From: Rhizobacter sp. SG703
GTDB lineage: Bacteria > Pseudomonadota > Gammaproteobacteria > Burkholderiales > Burkholderiaceae_C
DNA: 64,000 bases
Assembly: GCF_012275445.1 (NCBI RefSeq)
Contig: NZ_JAAZQK010000005.1
Coordinates: 186,001 to 250,000, forward strand
Direction: 5' to 3'
Part shown: piece after piece, positions 17,280-24,665 of the stretch
Layout of the letters: every line of letters begins with the position of its first letter
Position numbering within the stretch: the first letter of the stretch is position 1
Position numbers and translations under genes: made by a program
The notes under the pieces: model-generated
The model's database searches: none
What the model was told of the DNA's origin: nothing
What the model saw: the letters and a program-made list of their open reading frames with translations, nothing else

Positions 17280-17756
17280 TCAGAGCGTGCCGGCGCAGCC
17301 GGGTGCGCCGCAGCGGCAGGCCAGCCGGCCTTGATGGTGGGAGCGGCCGTAGTCGACCGTCAGTTCCTCGCCGGGCGCGATGTCGCGCAGCGCATGGAAG
17401 GCGACGCGGCCCTGCTGCAGCTTCAGCGTCGCATTGGGCCGGCACGAGTGGTTGGCGAAGCGCAGCGCGTCGACCGATCGCGAGGCATCGATCGCGCGGC
17501 GCTCGGACACTTCGACGATCATGATGCGCGCCTGCCCGCGCGCCCGGCGGCGGGCTTCGGCGACGCTGATCGGCTCGCCGCGCAACTCGCCGATCTTGCG
17601 GCGTGCCGGAATGGCCTCGGCGGCGAACACGCCCTGGCCATCGATCGGGCTGGGGGCGATGGCCAGCGCGAATTTCTGCGGGTCGGCCGGTGCGCCGCGC
17701 GGGCGGGGTGGGGCGCTCGCGGGTTCGGGAGCGACAAGGGTCGACAGGCGCGGCAT
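17280..17756 (-). CDS. SET-domain protein-lysine methyltransferase-like protein
   Basis: 158 residues. After a Pro-rich N-terminus (about 1-28) a compact SET domain fills the rest. It contains IDGQGVFAAEAIPARRKIGE, the cofactor/knot motif RFANHSCRPNATL, and GEELTVDYG with the catalytic Tyr. A Cys-rich post-SET tail (CRCGAPGCAG) ends the protein. SET enzymes methylate protein lysines with S-adenosylmethionine; the bacterial substrate is unknown. All core motifs are intact, so activity is plausible. The family is mostly eukaryotic and patchy in bacteria. Spacing of 18-19 bases to tag and the GNAT gene suggests an operon. Confidence 0.88.
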   Translation of the reverse strand: MPRLSTLVAPEPASAPPRPRGAPADPQKFALAIAPSPIDGQGVFAAEAIPARRKIGELRGEPISVAEARRRARGQARIMIVEVSERRAIDASRSVDALRFANHSCRPNATLKLQQGRVAFHALRDIAPGEELTVDYGRSHHQGRLACRCGAPGCAGTL

Positions 17757-17775
17757 CCGGCGATTGTCGCCGGGG

Positions 17776-18336
17776 TCAGGTGCCAGGCTGCTGCCACTCG
17801 TCGCGCAGCAACCCGTGCAGCTCGACGTCGTAGGCCGCGCCCTTGCCGACCCAGCGCTGGCGCAGCAGCCCCTCGCGCGTGAAGCCGAGCGATTGCAGCA
17901 GCCGCACCGACGGCCGGTTCAGCGGGTTGACCTCGGCCTCGAGCCGGCGCAGGCCCATCGGCCCGAACGCGGCACCGACCAGCGCGCCGGCCGCTTCGCG
18001 CGCCAGCCCGCGGCCCCAGTGCGCCCGGCCCAGCACATAGCCGAGCTCCGCGCGGGCGCTGCCCTCGTTGAAGTTGAACAGCAGGCAGGCGCCGATCACG
18101 CTGGCCTCGTCGCGCGACACGATCGCGAACTGCACCGCGTTGCCGGTCGCCTGGATGCCGGCAATGCGCCGGTACCAGGCGGTGGCGTCGTCCATCGAGC
18201 GCCAGGTGGCGTACGGCAGGAACTGCGTCACCGTGTCGTCGCCATTGACGGCCATCAAGCCGGGCAGGTCGGGCTCGGCGATCTGCCGCACCACGAGGCG
18301 CGGCGTCTCGATCGGGGCGGGGACGGTCAACGGCAT
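17776..18336 (-). CDS. GNAT-family N-acetyltransferase, RimJ/RimL type
   Basis: 186 residues of the Acetyltransf_3 (RimJ/RimL) type. The N-terminus IETPRLVVRQIAEPDLPGLMAVNGD is the standard opening. The acetyl-CoA-binding segment is GYVLGRAHWGRGLAREAAGALV (R/Q-x-x-G-x-A variant). The ending EAEVNPLNRPSVRLLQSLGFTREGLLRQRW is typical. It would transfer acetyl groups to a protein N-terminus or small amine; the substrate cannot be read from sequence. Its start overlaps the 3' end of pyrF by 10 bases, so the two are translationally coupled. Confidence 0.9.
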   Translation of the reverse strand: MPLTVPAPIETPRLVVRQIAEPDLPGLMAVNGDDTVTQFLPYATWRSMDDATAWYRRIAGIQATGNAVQFAIVSRDEASVIGACLLFNFNEGSARAELGYVLGRAHWGRGLAREAAGALVGAAFGPMGLRRLEAEVNPLNRPSVRLLQSLGFTREGLLRQRWVGKGAAYDVELHGLLRDEWQQPGT

Positions 18337-19028
18337 GAGCGCACCTCGTCGAGAACGGCCTCGAAGGCCGCGCGCGGATCGGCCGACTGGGTGATTGCGC
18401 GCCCCACCACCAGGTGCGTGGCCCCGGCACGCAGCGCGTCGGCCGGCGTCGCAGTGCGCGCCTGGTCGTTGCGCGGGCTGCCGGCCGCTTGCGTGCCGGG
18501 CGTGACGATCAGCGTGCCGGCCGGCAGCCGCTGCTTCAGCAGGCGCGCCTTATGGGCCGAGGCCACGACGCCGTCGCAGCCGGCCGTGGCGGCCAGCCCG
18601 GCGAGGCGCAGCACCTGGTCCTCGACGCTCGGCGCGAGGCCGATCTCCGGCAGGTCGGCATCGCGCAGGCTGGTGATCACCGTCAGCGCCAGCACCTTCA
18701 GCCGCGGGTAGGGCCGCGCCGCGTCGACCGCGGCGCGCAGCACCGCCGAGCCGCCGCAGGCATGCACCGTCACCATCGTCGCGCCCAGCGCACCGGCCGC
18801 GCTCACCGCGCCGGCGACCGAGTTCGGGATCTCCAGCAGCTTCAGGTCCAGGAACACCTGCTTGCCGGCCGCGACCAGTTCGCGGACCAGCGCCGGCCCC
18901 TCGGCCGCGAGCAACTGCAGGCCGATCTTGTACGCGACGGCGCCGTCGCCCAGTTGCGCCACCAGCCGGCGGGCGCCGTCGGCATCGGGCAGGTCCAGCG
19001 CGACGATCACGCGCTCGGCGACGGTCAT
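18327..19028 (-). CDS. pyrF: Orotidine 5'-phosphate decarboxylase with a D-to-E change in the catalytic motif
   Basis: 233 residues, the normal size of type-1 PyrF, which makes UMP from OMP in pyrimidine synthesis. RVIVALDLPDADGARRLV opens the barrel and VTPGTQ is the phosphate-binding region near residue 177. The catalytic stretch reads D61-L-K63-L-L-E66-I-P-N. The family consensus is D-x-K-x-x-D, so the second motif Asp is replaced by Glu (codon GAG at 18831-18833, complement strand). ATG 19028 has a GGAGGAAG site; the longer ORF to 19211 is just open frame. It heads the pyrF-GNAT-SET-tag run. Confidence 0.93.
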   Translation of the reverse strand: MTVAERVIVALDLPDADGARRLVAQLGDGAVAYKIGLQLLAAEGPALVRELVAAGKQVFLDLKLLEIPNSVAGAVSAAGALGATMVTVHACGGSAVLRAAVDAARPYPRLKVLALTVITSLRDADLPEIGLAPSVEDQVLRLAGLAATAGCDGVVASAHKARLLKQRLPAGTLIVTPGTQAAGSPRNDQARTATPADALRAGATHLVVGRAITQSADPRAAFEAVLDEVRSCR

Positions 19029-19477
19029 GGGCTTCCTCCGCGCGCCTGGGGCCGGCCCGCTTGCGTGCGATTCTGTCCCAGCCGCCGCCCGGCTTGATAC
19101 GGCTGATACGCCTCGACACCGCGGTCGACGCCGCCGCCTTGTTCCGGCCGCTGCGGGCAGCCCGGTCGCGCGACGATGCGCCAGCATGACGAAGTGCCCC
19201 GCTGCCACCACCGACGTGCCGTTCGCCCGGCTGGCCGACGGCGACCTGGTGACGGCCGGCCGACGCGTGTCGAAGGGGATGGTCCTGTGCGCCGGGCTGC
19301 TGGCCTGGCGGCGTCACCCGGTCCTAGGCCTGGCGCTGGGCGATCTCGGTGATGCATGGCGCCGAACGATCGGAACTGGGGCGGGCTTGGCCCGTTTTTC
19401 GATGCTTGGCCCGGCGCGGCGCCCGCTACGCTTCATCCCAGGACGAACTGACGTCTGACAGATCACCGGCCTGCACC
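19029..19477. other. 449-base stretch without a convincing gene
   Basis: The space lies between divergent pyrF and the small gene at 19478, so it should hold both promoters. A plus-strand ORF of 90 codons (19186-19458) and open minus-strand frames exist, but their composition and peptides look like random high-GC readthrough. A short direct repeat, GATACG, occurs twice near 19096-19110. I see no terminator, repeat family or RNA gene. Confidence 0.4.
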
Positions 19478-19744
19478 ATGAACCGCCCGACCGCCACCCC
19501 TTCCGCCCCGATCAACTTCCGCGCGCTGCCGTCGAACGAAGGCATCGAGTGGGAAGAGATGCCGACGCTGCCGGTGCGCCACAAGGCCGCGCAGCCCGAG
19601 GACGGTCCGGCGTGGAAGAACACGATGCCGGCCAGCATGATGGACGTCGCGCAGCCGCCGAGGCCGTTCCGCGAAGCGCTCGACGGCCTGTCGATGCGCG
19701 AAGTCGACGAGCCGGAAATCTTCCAGCACTTCTTCGGCAAGTAG
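19478..19744 (+). CDS. Small conserved-looking hypothetical protein
   Basis: 88 residues, no signal peptide or membrane segment, acidic overall. Features: IEWEEMPTLPVRHKA in the middle, then WKNTMPASMMDVAQPPRPFREALDGLSMREVDEPEIFQHFFGK at the end, an amphipathic C-terminus rich in Met and Phe. The codon pattern (strong G/C third positions in this frame) and the sensible amino-acid content support it as a real gene. I cannot name the family or function. It stands alone between pyrF and the sugar-acid operon. Confidence 0.6.
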   Translation: MNRPTATPSAPINFRALPSNEGIEWEEMPTLPVRHKAAQPEDGPAWKNTMPASMMDVAQPPRPFREALDGLSMREVDEPEIFQHFFGK

Positions 19745-19848
19745 AGCTTTCATCAGCGCGGCGGGCCGAGCGCCGGGCCGCCCCAAGCCGGCCCGCATCC
19801 CCGCGGGGGATCGGTCGATGTACTCATCGACCGAGGGGCGTCATCCCT

Positions 19849-20766
19849 TCAGCCTTCCCAGGCGGTCGCCGGACGCCCGCGGGCGTCCACCTCCACCGAG
19901 AACAGCGCGCCGGCCAGCGGCTGCGCCGCCAGTTGCTCGTCCGTCAATTCGAATCGCGCGCTGGTGATGAACAGCGTGCGCAGCTCAGGCCCGCCGAACG
20001 CGACGTTCGTGATGTGGCTGGTCGGCAGCGCGATGCGCAGCAGTTCCTTGGCGCTGACCGGGTCGTGGCAGGTCACGCAGGCCGCGCCCCAATGCGCGAT
20101 CCACAGCCGGCCGTCGGCGTCGGTCGTCATGCCGTCGGGATGGCCGTCGTCCTTCGCGAAGCGCAGCCACAGCCGCTGGTTCGAGATCGCGCCGGTGGCG
20201 GTGTCGAAGTCGAACGCATGGATGCGCTGCTGCGCCGTCTCGTTGAAATACATCGTGCGCCCGTCGAGCGACCAGGTCGGCCCGTTGGTCACCGCGAAGT
20301 GCGCATCGAACACCTTCTCGCAGTGCCGCTTCGCATCGAAGCGGTACAGCGAGCCGGTCGGCTCGGTGCAGCCGAAGTCCATCGTGCCGCCCCAGAAGCG
20401 GCCCTGCAGGTCGCACTTGCCGTCGTTGAAGCGGTTGCCCGGCAGGTGCGCCTCGGGATCGTGCAGCTTCTGCACCCGGCCGGTGTCGGTGTCGAACAGC
20501 GCGAAGCCGCTGCGCAGCGTCACCAGCAGGCCGGGCGCTTCGGCGCGCTCGGCCAGCGCCGAAATCTCCTCGTCGAACGGCCACTGCTCGCGCGCGTCGG
20601 TCGCCGGGTGGTAGCGGTACAGCGTCCTGCCGAGGATGTCGACCCAGTAGAGCGACTGCCGCCGTACCGACCACAGCGTGCCCTCGCCGAGCGTGGCGCC
20701 CGCGGGCCACCGCACGCGGGGTTCGGACAACAGCGTCGGCGCGGCGGCAGGCAAGGGCAGGGTCAT
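19849..20766 (-). CDS. SMP-30/gluconolactonase-family sugar lactonase (probable pentonolactonase)
   Basis: 305 residues, a six-bladed propeller of the SMP-30/LRE family. The metal and active-site pattern is present: LGEGTLW with the first Glu ligand, NRFNDGKCDLQGRFWGGTM with the Asn, FAVTNGPTWSLDGRTMYFNET, and DGHPDGMTTDADGRLWIAHWG with the Asp. Such enzymes hydrolyse gluconolactone or arabino-/xylonolactone. It starts 4 bases after the stop of the sugar-acid dehydratase gene, so it very likely opens the lactone made by the 1-dehydrogenase at 22679. The ATG at 20766 was chosen; the longer frame would overlap the dehydratase. Confidence 0.88.
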   Translation of the reverse strand: MTLPLPAAAPTLLSEPRVRWPAGATLGEGTLWSVRRQSLYWVDILGRTLYRYHPATDAREQWPFDEEISALAERAEAPGLLVTLRSGFALFDTDTGRVQKLHDPEAHLPGNRFNDGKCDLQGRFWGGTMDFGCTEPTGSLYRFDAKRHCEKVFDAHFAVTNGPTWSLDGRTMYFNETAQQRIHAFDFDTATGAISNQRLWLRFAKDDGHPDGMTTDADGRLWIAHWGAACVTCHDPVSAKELLRIALPTSHITNVAFGGPELRTLFITSARFELTDEQLAAQPLAGALFSVEVDARGRPATAWEG

Positions 20767-20770
20767 CAGA

Positions 20771-22504
20771 TCAGTGCGAATCGCGGGGCACTTCGGCACC
20801 GCTGCCACCGACCAGGAAGTCGAGGTCGGCACCCAGGTGGGCCTGCTGCACGTGCTCGACGTACAGCTTGTACCAGCCCCGCTTCGGCGGCTCGGGCGGC
20901 TGCCATTGTGCGCGACGCACGGCCAGTTCTTCGTCGGACACCTCCAGGTGCAGCCTGCGCTCGTGCACGTCGAGTTCGATCATGTCGCCGTCGCGCACCA
21001 GCGCCAGCGGGCCGCCGGCGGCCGCTTCCGGCGAGGTGTGCAGCACGACGGTGCCGTAGGCGGTGCCGCTCATGCGCGCATCCGAGATGCGGACCATGTC
21101 GGTGATGCCCTTCTGCAGCACCTTCGGCGGCAGCGGCATGTTGCCGACCTCGGCCATGCCGGGGTAGCCCTTCGGGCCGCAGTTCTTCAGCACCATCACG
21201 CAGTGCTCGTCGATGTCCAGTTCCGGATCGTCGATGCGGGCGTGGAAGTCCTCGATGGTCTCGAACACCACCGCGCGGCCGCGGTGCTTCAGCAGGTGCG
21301 CCGACGCGGCCGAGGGCTTGATCACCGCACCGTTGGGCGCCAGGTTGCCCTTCACCACCGCGATGCCGGCCGAGGCCATGAACGGCTCCTCGGGGGTCAT
21401 GATCACCTCGCGGTTGTAGCAGGGGATGTTGGTGATGTTCTCGCCCAGCGTCTTGCCGTTGGCGGTCAGCGCGCCGGTGTGCAACTTGTCGGCGATCTGC
21501 GTCAGCACCGCCGGCAGCCCGCCGGCGTAATAGAAGTCTTCCATCAGGAACTTGCCCGACGGCTGCAGGTTCACCAGGCAGGGCACGTCGGCACCGAGCT
21601 TGTCCCAGTCGTCCAGGTCGAGCTTGACGCCGATGCGCCCGGCGATGGCCATCAGGTGGATCACCGCGTTGGTCGAGCCGCCGATCGCGGCGTTGGTGCG
21701 CACCGCATTCTCGAAGGCCTCGCGCGTCAGGATCTTCGACATGCGCAGGTCTTCCTTGACCATCTCGACGATGCGCCGGCCGGTCAGCTGCGCGAGCCGG
21801 TTGCGTCGCGTGTCGGCCGCCGGGATCGCGGCGTTCTCCGGCAGCGACATGCCGAGCGCCTCGACCATGCTGGCCATCGTCGACGCGGTGCCCATCGTCA
21901 TGCAACTGCCCTTGGAGCGGTGCATGCACGATTCGGCGGCGGTGAACTCGTCCATCGTCATCTCGCCGGCGCGCACCATCTCGCTCATCTGCCACACGCC
22001 GGTGCCCGAGCCGATGTCCTTGCCGCGGAACTTGCCGTTCAGCATCGGCCCGCCCGACAGGCCGATGGTCGGCAGGTCGCAGCTGGCCGCGCCCATCATC
22101 AGCGACGGCGTGGTCTTGTCGCAGCCCATCAGCAGCACGACGCCGTCGATCGGGTTGCCGCGGATCGATTCCTCGACGTCCATGCTCGCGAGGTTGCGGA
22201 ACAGCATCGCGGTCGGGCGCAGCTGGGTCTCGCCGAGCGACATCACCGGGAACTCGAGCGGGAAGCCGCCGGCTTCGTAGACGCCGCGCTTGACGAACTC
22301 CGCCAGCTCGCGGAAGTGCCCGTTGCAAGGGGTCAGCTCGCTCCACGTGTTGCAGATGCCGATGATCGGGCGGCCGTCGAGCAGGTCGTGCGGATAGCCT
22401 TGGTTCTTCAGCCAGCTGCGGTGCACGAAGCCATCGCGGTCCTGCTTGCCGAACCAGGCGTGGCTGCGCCGCTTCGGCGGAGCGGGCGGTTTCTTCGAAT
22501 CCAT
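20771..22504 (-). CDS. IlvD/Edd-family sugar-acid dehydratase, L-arabinonate dehydratase type
   Basis: 577 residues, matching sugar-acid dehydratases of the L-arabinonate/D-xylonate group. Iron-sulfur ligands are visible in GICNTWSELTPCNGH, GCDKTTPSLMMGAASCD and GSCMTMGTASTM. The C-terminal RISDARMSGTAYGTVVLHTSPEAAAGGPLALV segment is also typical of the family. It dehydrates a pentonate to 2-keto-3-deoxypentonate in the cytoplasm. Whether arabinonate, xylonate or fuconate is preferred cannot be told. IlvD of branched-chain synthesis is less likely given the lactonase, AraD1 and semialdehyde dehydrogenase neighbours. It is divergent from the SDR gene across a 174-base promoter region. Confidence 0.92.
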   Translation of the reverse strand: MDSKKPPAPPKRRSHAWFGKQDRDGFVHRSWLKNQGYPHDLLDGRPIIGICNTWSELTPCNGHFRELAEFVKRGVYEAGGFPLEFPVMSLGETQLRPTAMLFRNLASMDVEESIRGNPIDGVVLLMGCDKTTPSLMMGAASCDLPTIGLSGGPMLNGKFRGKDIGSGTGVWQMSEMVRAGEMTMDEFTAAESCMHRSKGSCMTMGTASTMASMVEALGMSLPENAAIPAADTRRNRLAQLTGRRIVEMVKEDLRMSKILTREAFENAVRTNAAIGGSTNAVIHLMAIAGRIGVKLDLDDWDKLGADVPCLVNLQPSGKFLMEDFYYAGGLPAVLTQIADKLHTGALTANGKTLGENITNIPCYNREVIMTPEEPFMASAGIAVVKGNLAPNGAVIKPSAASAHLLKHRGRAVVFETIEDFHARIDDPELDIDEHCVMVLKNCGPKGYPGMAEVGNMPLPPKVLQKGITDMVRISDARMSGTAYGTVVLHTSPEAAAGGPLALVRDGDMIELDVHERRLHLEVSDEELAVRRAQWQPPEPPKRGWYKLYVEHVQQAHLGADLDFLVGGSGAEVPRDSH

Positions 22505-22589
22505 GGGGTCTGTTGTCTCCGGAGGGGGGCGGGGCCGGCCTTGTTCAGGCGGTCGTCGAGTCAGTCGTCGTACAAGGCCCTTGACGCGG

Positions 22590-22599
22590 CGGATCGTAT
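22590..22599 (+). promoter_or_regulatory. Shared motif CGGATCGTAT, copy 1 (before SDR gene)
   Basis: The ten bases CGGATCGTAT occur here and again at 24554-24563, in the two divergent promoter regions of the sugar pathway. In both places the same strand faces the downstream plus-strand gene, and a TAGAAA follows within 16-23 bases. It is a candidate binding site for the LysR regulator at 23538. Confidence 0.45.
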
Positions 22600-22678
22600 C
22601 AAGGCACATTGATAATAGAAAAATAAATAAATTCGCTTCTCACATACCTGAATTGCAATAGATCAAGGATAAACCCCC

Positions 22679-23461
22679 ATGGCAAGTGCCACGACAGCCG
22701 TTCTAGCGTCATTCCCCAGCCTGCGCGGACGCCGCGTTTTCATCACTGGCGGTGGCACCGGCATCGGTGCGGCCGTCGTCAGCGCGTTCGCGGAGCAAGG
22801 GGCGCTGGTGGCCTTCGTCGACGTCGCCGAAGCGGCCAGCCGCGAGCTGGTGCAGCAGATCGAGGCGGCCGGGCACCCGGCGCCGTGGTTCCGGCCCTGC
22901 GACGTGCGCGACGTGCCGGCGCTGCAGCAGACGATCGCCGATGCCGAAGCGGCGCTCGGCGACTTCGCGGTGCTGGTCAACAACGTCGCGAGCGACGACC
23001 GCCACACGCTGGAATCGGTGACGCCGGCGTACTACGACCAGCGCATGTCGATCAACGAGCGGCCGGCCTTCTTCGCGATCCAGGCGGTGGTGCCGGGGAT
23101 GAAGCGGCTCGGTTTCGGCTCGGTGATCAACTTCGGCTCGACCGGCTGGCAGGGCAAGGACGGGGCGTACCCCTGCTACGCGATCGCGAAGTCGTCGGTC
23201 AACGGGCTGACGCGCGGGCTGGCGAAGCCGCTCGGCGAGCACCGCATCCGCATCAACACGGTGTCGCCGGGCTGGGTCATGACGGAGCGGCAGGTGAAGC
23301 TGTGGTTCACCGCCGAGAGCGAAGAGGTGCTGAAGCGCAACCAGTGCCTGCCGGACAAGCTGCAGCCCGGCGACGTGGCGCGGATGGTGCTGTTCCTCGC
23401 GGCTGACGACTCGGCGATGTGCACCGCGCAGGAGTTCAAGGTCGATGCGGGTTGGTCGTGA
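22679..23461 (+). CDS. SDR-family sugar 1-dehydrogenase (D-xylose/L-arabinose type)
   Basis: 260 residues of a classical short-chain dehydrogenase: TGGGTGIG cofactor loop, LVNN region, catalytic Ser in NFGSTGW, and Tyr/Lys in YAIAK. It resembles Caulobacter D-xylose 1-dehydrogenase XylB throughout (SLRGRRVFITGGGTGIG, DDRHTLESVT, QAVVPGMKRLGFGSVINFGS). The C-terminus also follows XylB (AMCTAQEFKVDAGW). It would oxidise the sugar C1 to the lactone with NAD(P)+, step one of the oxidative pentose route. The sugar preference is open. The upstream region is AT-rich (22610-22675) with copy 1 of the shared motif. Convergent LysR follows after a REP-like repeat. Confidence 0.88.
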   Translation: MASATTAVLASFPSLRGRRVFITGGGTGIGAAVVSAFAEQGALVAFVDVAEAASRELVQQIEAAGHPAPWFRPCDVRDVPALQQTIADAEAALGDFAVLVNNVASDDRHTLESVTPAYYDQRMSINERPAFFAIQAVVPGMKRLGFGSVINFGSTGWQGKDGAYPCYAIAKSSVNGLTRGLAKPLGEHRIRINTVSPGWVMTERQVKLWFTAESEEVLKRNQCLPDKLQPGDVARMVLFLAADDSAMCTAQEFKVDAGWS

Positions 23462-23470
23462 CACTCCACC

Positions 23471-23521
23471 GTTCGCCCTGAGCTGGGACTGAGCCTGTCG
23501 AAGGGCAAGCTCAGCCCGAAC
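23471..23521. repeat. REP-like dispersed repeat, copy 1 (between convergent genes)
   Basis: Outer arms GTTCGCCCTGAGC (23471-23483) and GCTCAGCCCGAAC (23509-23521) are near-complementary. An inner pair GCCCT (23475-23479) and AGGGC (23502-23506) brackets a GAGCCTGTCGA core. The core recurs at 63326-63350. It lies between two convergent genes, the usual home of REP elements, and may serve as a bidirectional transcription end. Confidence 0.6.
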
Positions 23522-23537
23522 GGGTTTCAGAGGCGGG

Positions 23538-24506
23538 TCAAAGTTCGGCGCCCAGGTCGAACTTCGCGCCGTACACCGTGATCGCCGTGGTCTTCAGCGC
23601 CTTCAGCATCACCTTCGCCGCCGGCGACAGCAGCCGGTCGGTGCGAGTGATGATGCCGAACGCATCCATCTGGCAGGGCAGCGCGATCGGCAGCAGCGAC
23701 ACGATGCCGTGCGCCGCGTAGTAGCGCGCCACGTCGGTCGCGACCACCGCGATCATGTCGCTCTGTTGCAGCATCTTCGTCATGAACAGCAGCGCCGAGG
23801 TCTCGATCACGTTCATCGGCGCCTCCAGCCCCTCTTCCTGGAACATCAGGTCGAAGCGGTGCCGCAGCACGCTGCCGCTGGGCGACACGATCCAGCCGGC
23901 GTTCACCACGTCGCGCAGCCCCAGGTGCGCCACCGACAGCAGCGGGTGCCCCGGCCGGGTGATCGCGCACACCGTTTCCTCGGTCAGCGTCTCGTAGCGC
24001 AGGTCGGTCTTGTCGTGCTGCGCGAACAGCCGCGCGACCAGCATGTCGAGCTTGCCCTGCGCCAGCCGGTCGAGCAGCACGTCGCTGGTCTCGATCTGCA
24101 CGCCGATGCGCAGGCTCGGGTGCTCCTGCTTGACCAGCGCGACCGCCGGCGGCAGCAGCACCAGCCCCGGCGCGGTGATCGCGCCGACGCTGACCTGCCC
24201 GTAGCGCCCGGCCTTGATCGCCTCCAGCTCGTCGTGCGCCTGGTTCAGGCTGCTCAGCGCGACCCGCGCGTGGCGGATCATCGTCTCGCCGTACCAGGTG
24301 GGCCGCATGCCGCGCGGCAGCCGTTCGAACAGCGGCACCTCCAGCACGTCTTCCAGGTCCTTCAGCAGCTTCGACGCGGCCGGCTGCGTCATGTTGAGCA
24401 CCTGGGCCGCGCGGTGGATGTTGCCCTCTTCGTCGAGCGCCACCAGCAGCAGCAGCTGCCGCGTCTTCAGGCGGGCGCGGATGAACCAATGGGTGTAGTT
24501 CGTCAT
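23538..24506 (-). CDS. LysR-family regulator, GbpR type (sugar catabolism/uptake)
   Basis: 322 residues. The HTH lies at about 15-75 (LKTRQLLLLVALDEEGNIHRAAQVLNMTQPAASKLLKDLE), in the form shared by GbpR/GalR-type LysR regulators of monosaccharide uptake. A periplasmic-binding-like effector domain follows (about 100-310). Known relatives (Azospirillum GbpR) control ChvE-type sugar-binding proteins, which fits a ChvE gene nearby. It is divergent from araD1 with a 159-base gap and convergent with the SDR gene. The inducer may be a sugar or sugar acid of the pathway (inference). Confidence 0.9.
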   Translation of the reverse strand: MTNYTHWFIRARLKTRQLLLLVALDEEGNIHRAAQVLNMTQPAASKLLKDLEDVLEVPLFERLPRGMRPTWYGETMIRHARVALSSLNQAHDELEAIKAGRYGQVSVGAITAPGLVLLPPAVALVKQEHPSLRIGVQIETSDVLLDRLAQGKLDMLVARLFAQHDKTDLRYETLTEETVCAITRPGHPLLSVAHLGLRDVVNAGWIVSPSGSVLRHRFDLMFQEEGLEAPMNVIETSALLFMTKMLQQSDMIAVVATDVARYYAAHGIVSLLPIALPCQMDAFGIITRTDRLLSPAAKVMLKALKTTAITVYGAKFDLGAEL

Positions 24507-24550
24507 GCGAAAGGGCGTTGTCTCGGCGCGCCACTAGGGGTTTTTATCGA

Positions 24551-24577
24551 TGCCGGATCGTATATGTGTTTTCGGCA
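24551..24577 (+). promoter_or_regulatory. Shared motif copy 2 within a dyad before araD1
   Basis: CGGATCGTAT at 24554-24563 repeats the motif found at 22590. It overlaps an inverted repeat TGCCG (24551-24555) and CGGCA (24573-24577) with 17 bases between. It sits between the divergent LysR gene and araD1, about 100 bases before the araD1 start. It is a candidate operator for the GbpR-type regulator. Confidence 0.45.
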
Positions 24578-24665
24578 AATATCTATTAGAAAGTTATAGC
24601 TCCGCTCATTAGGATGCGGCACCTTCACCCGAGCCTCGCTCGCCAGACGAGAAGCGCCTGCCCCC

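Noticed and set aside
19029-19211. N-terminal extension of pyrF to 19211
   Set aside because: The ATG at 19028 has a strong ribosome site and matches the usual PyrF start; the extension is Arg-rich with no family match.
19186-19458. 90-codon plus-strand ORF between pyrF and the small gene at 19478
   Set aside because: No domain, no ribosome site of note, and overlapping open frames on both strands suggest random high-GC readthrough.
20771-22504. Dehydratase as ilvD of branched-chain amino-acid synthesis
   Set aside because: It lies with a lactonase, sugar dehydrogenase and AraD1, and its sequence follows the sugar-acid dehydratase branch; the biosynthetic role is unlikely.
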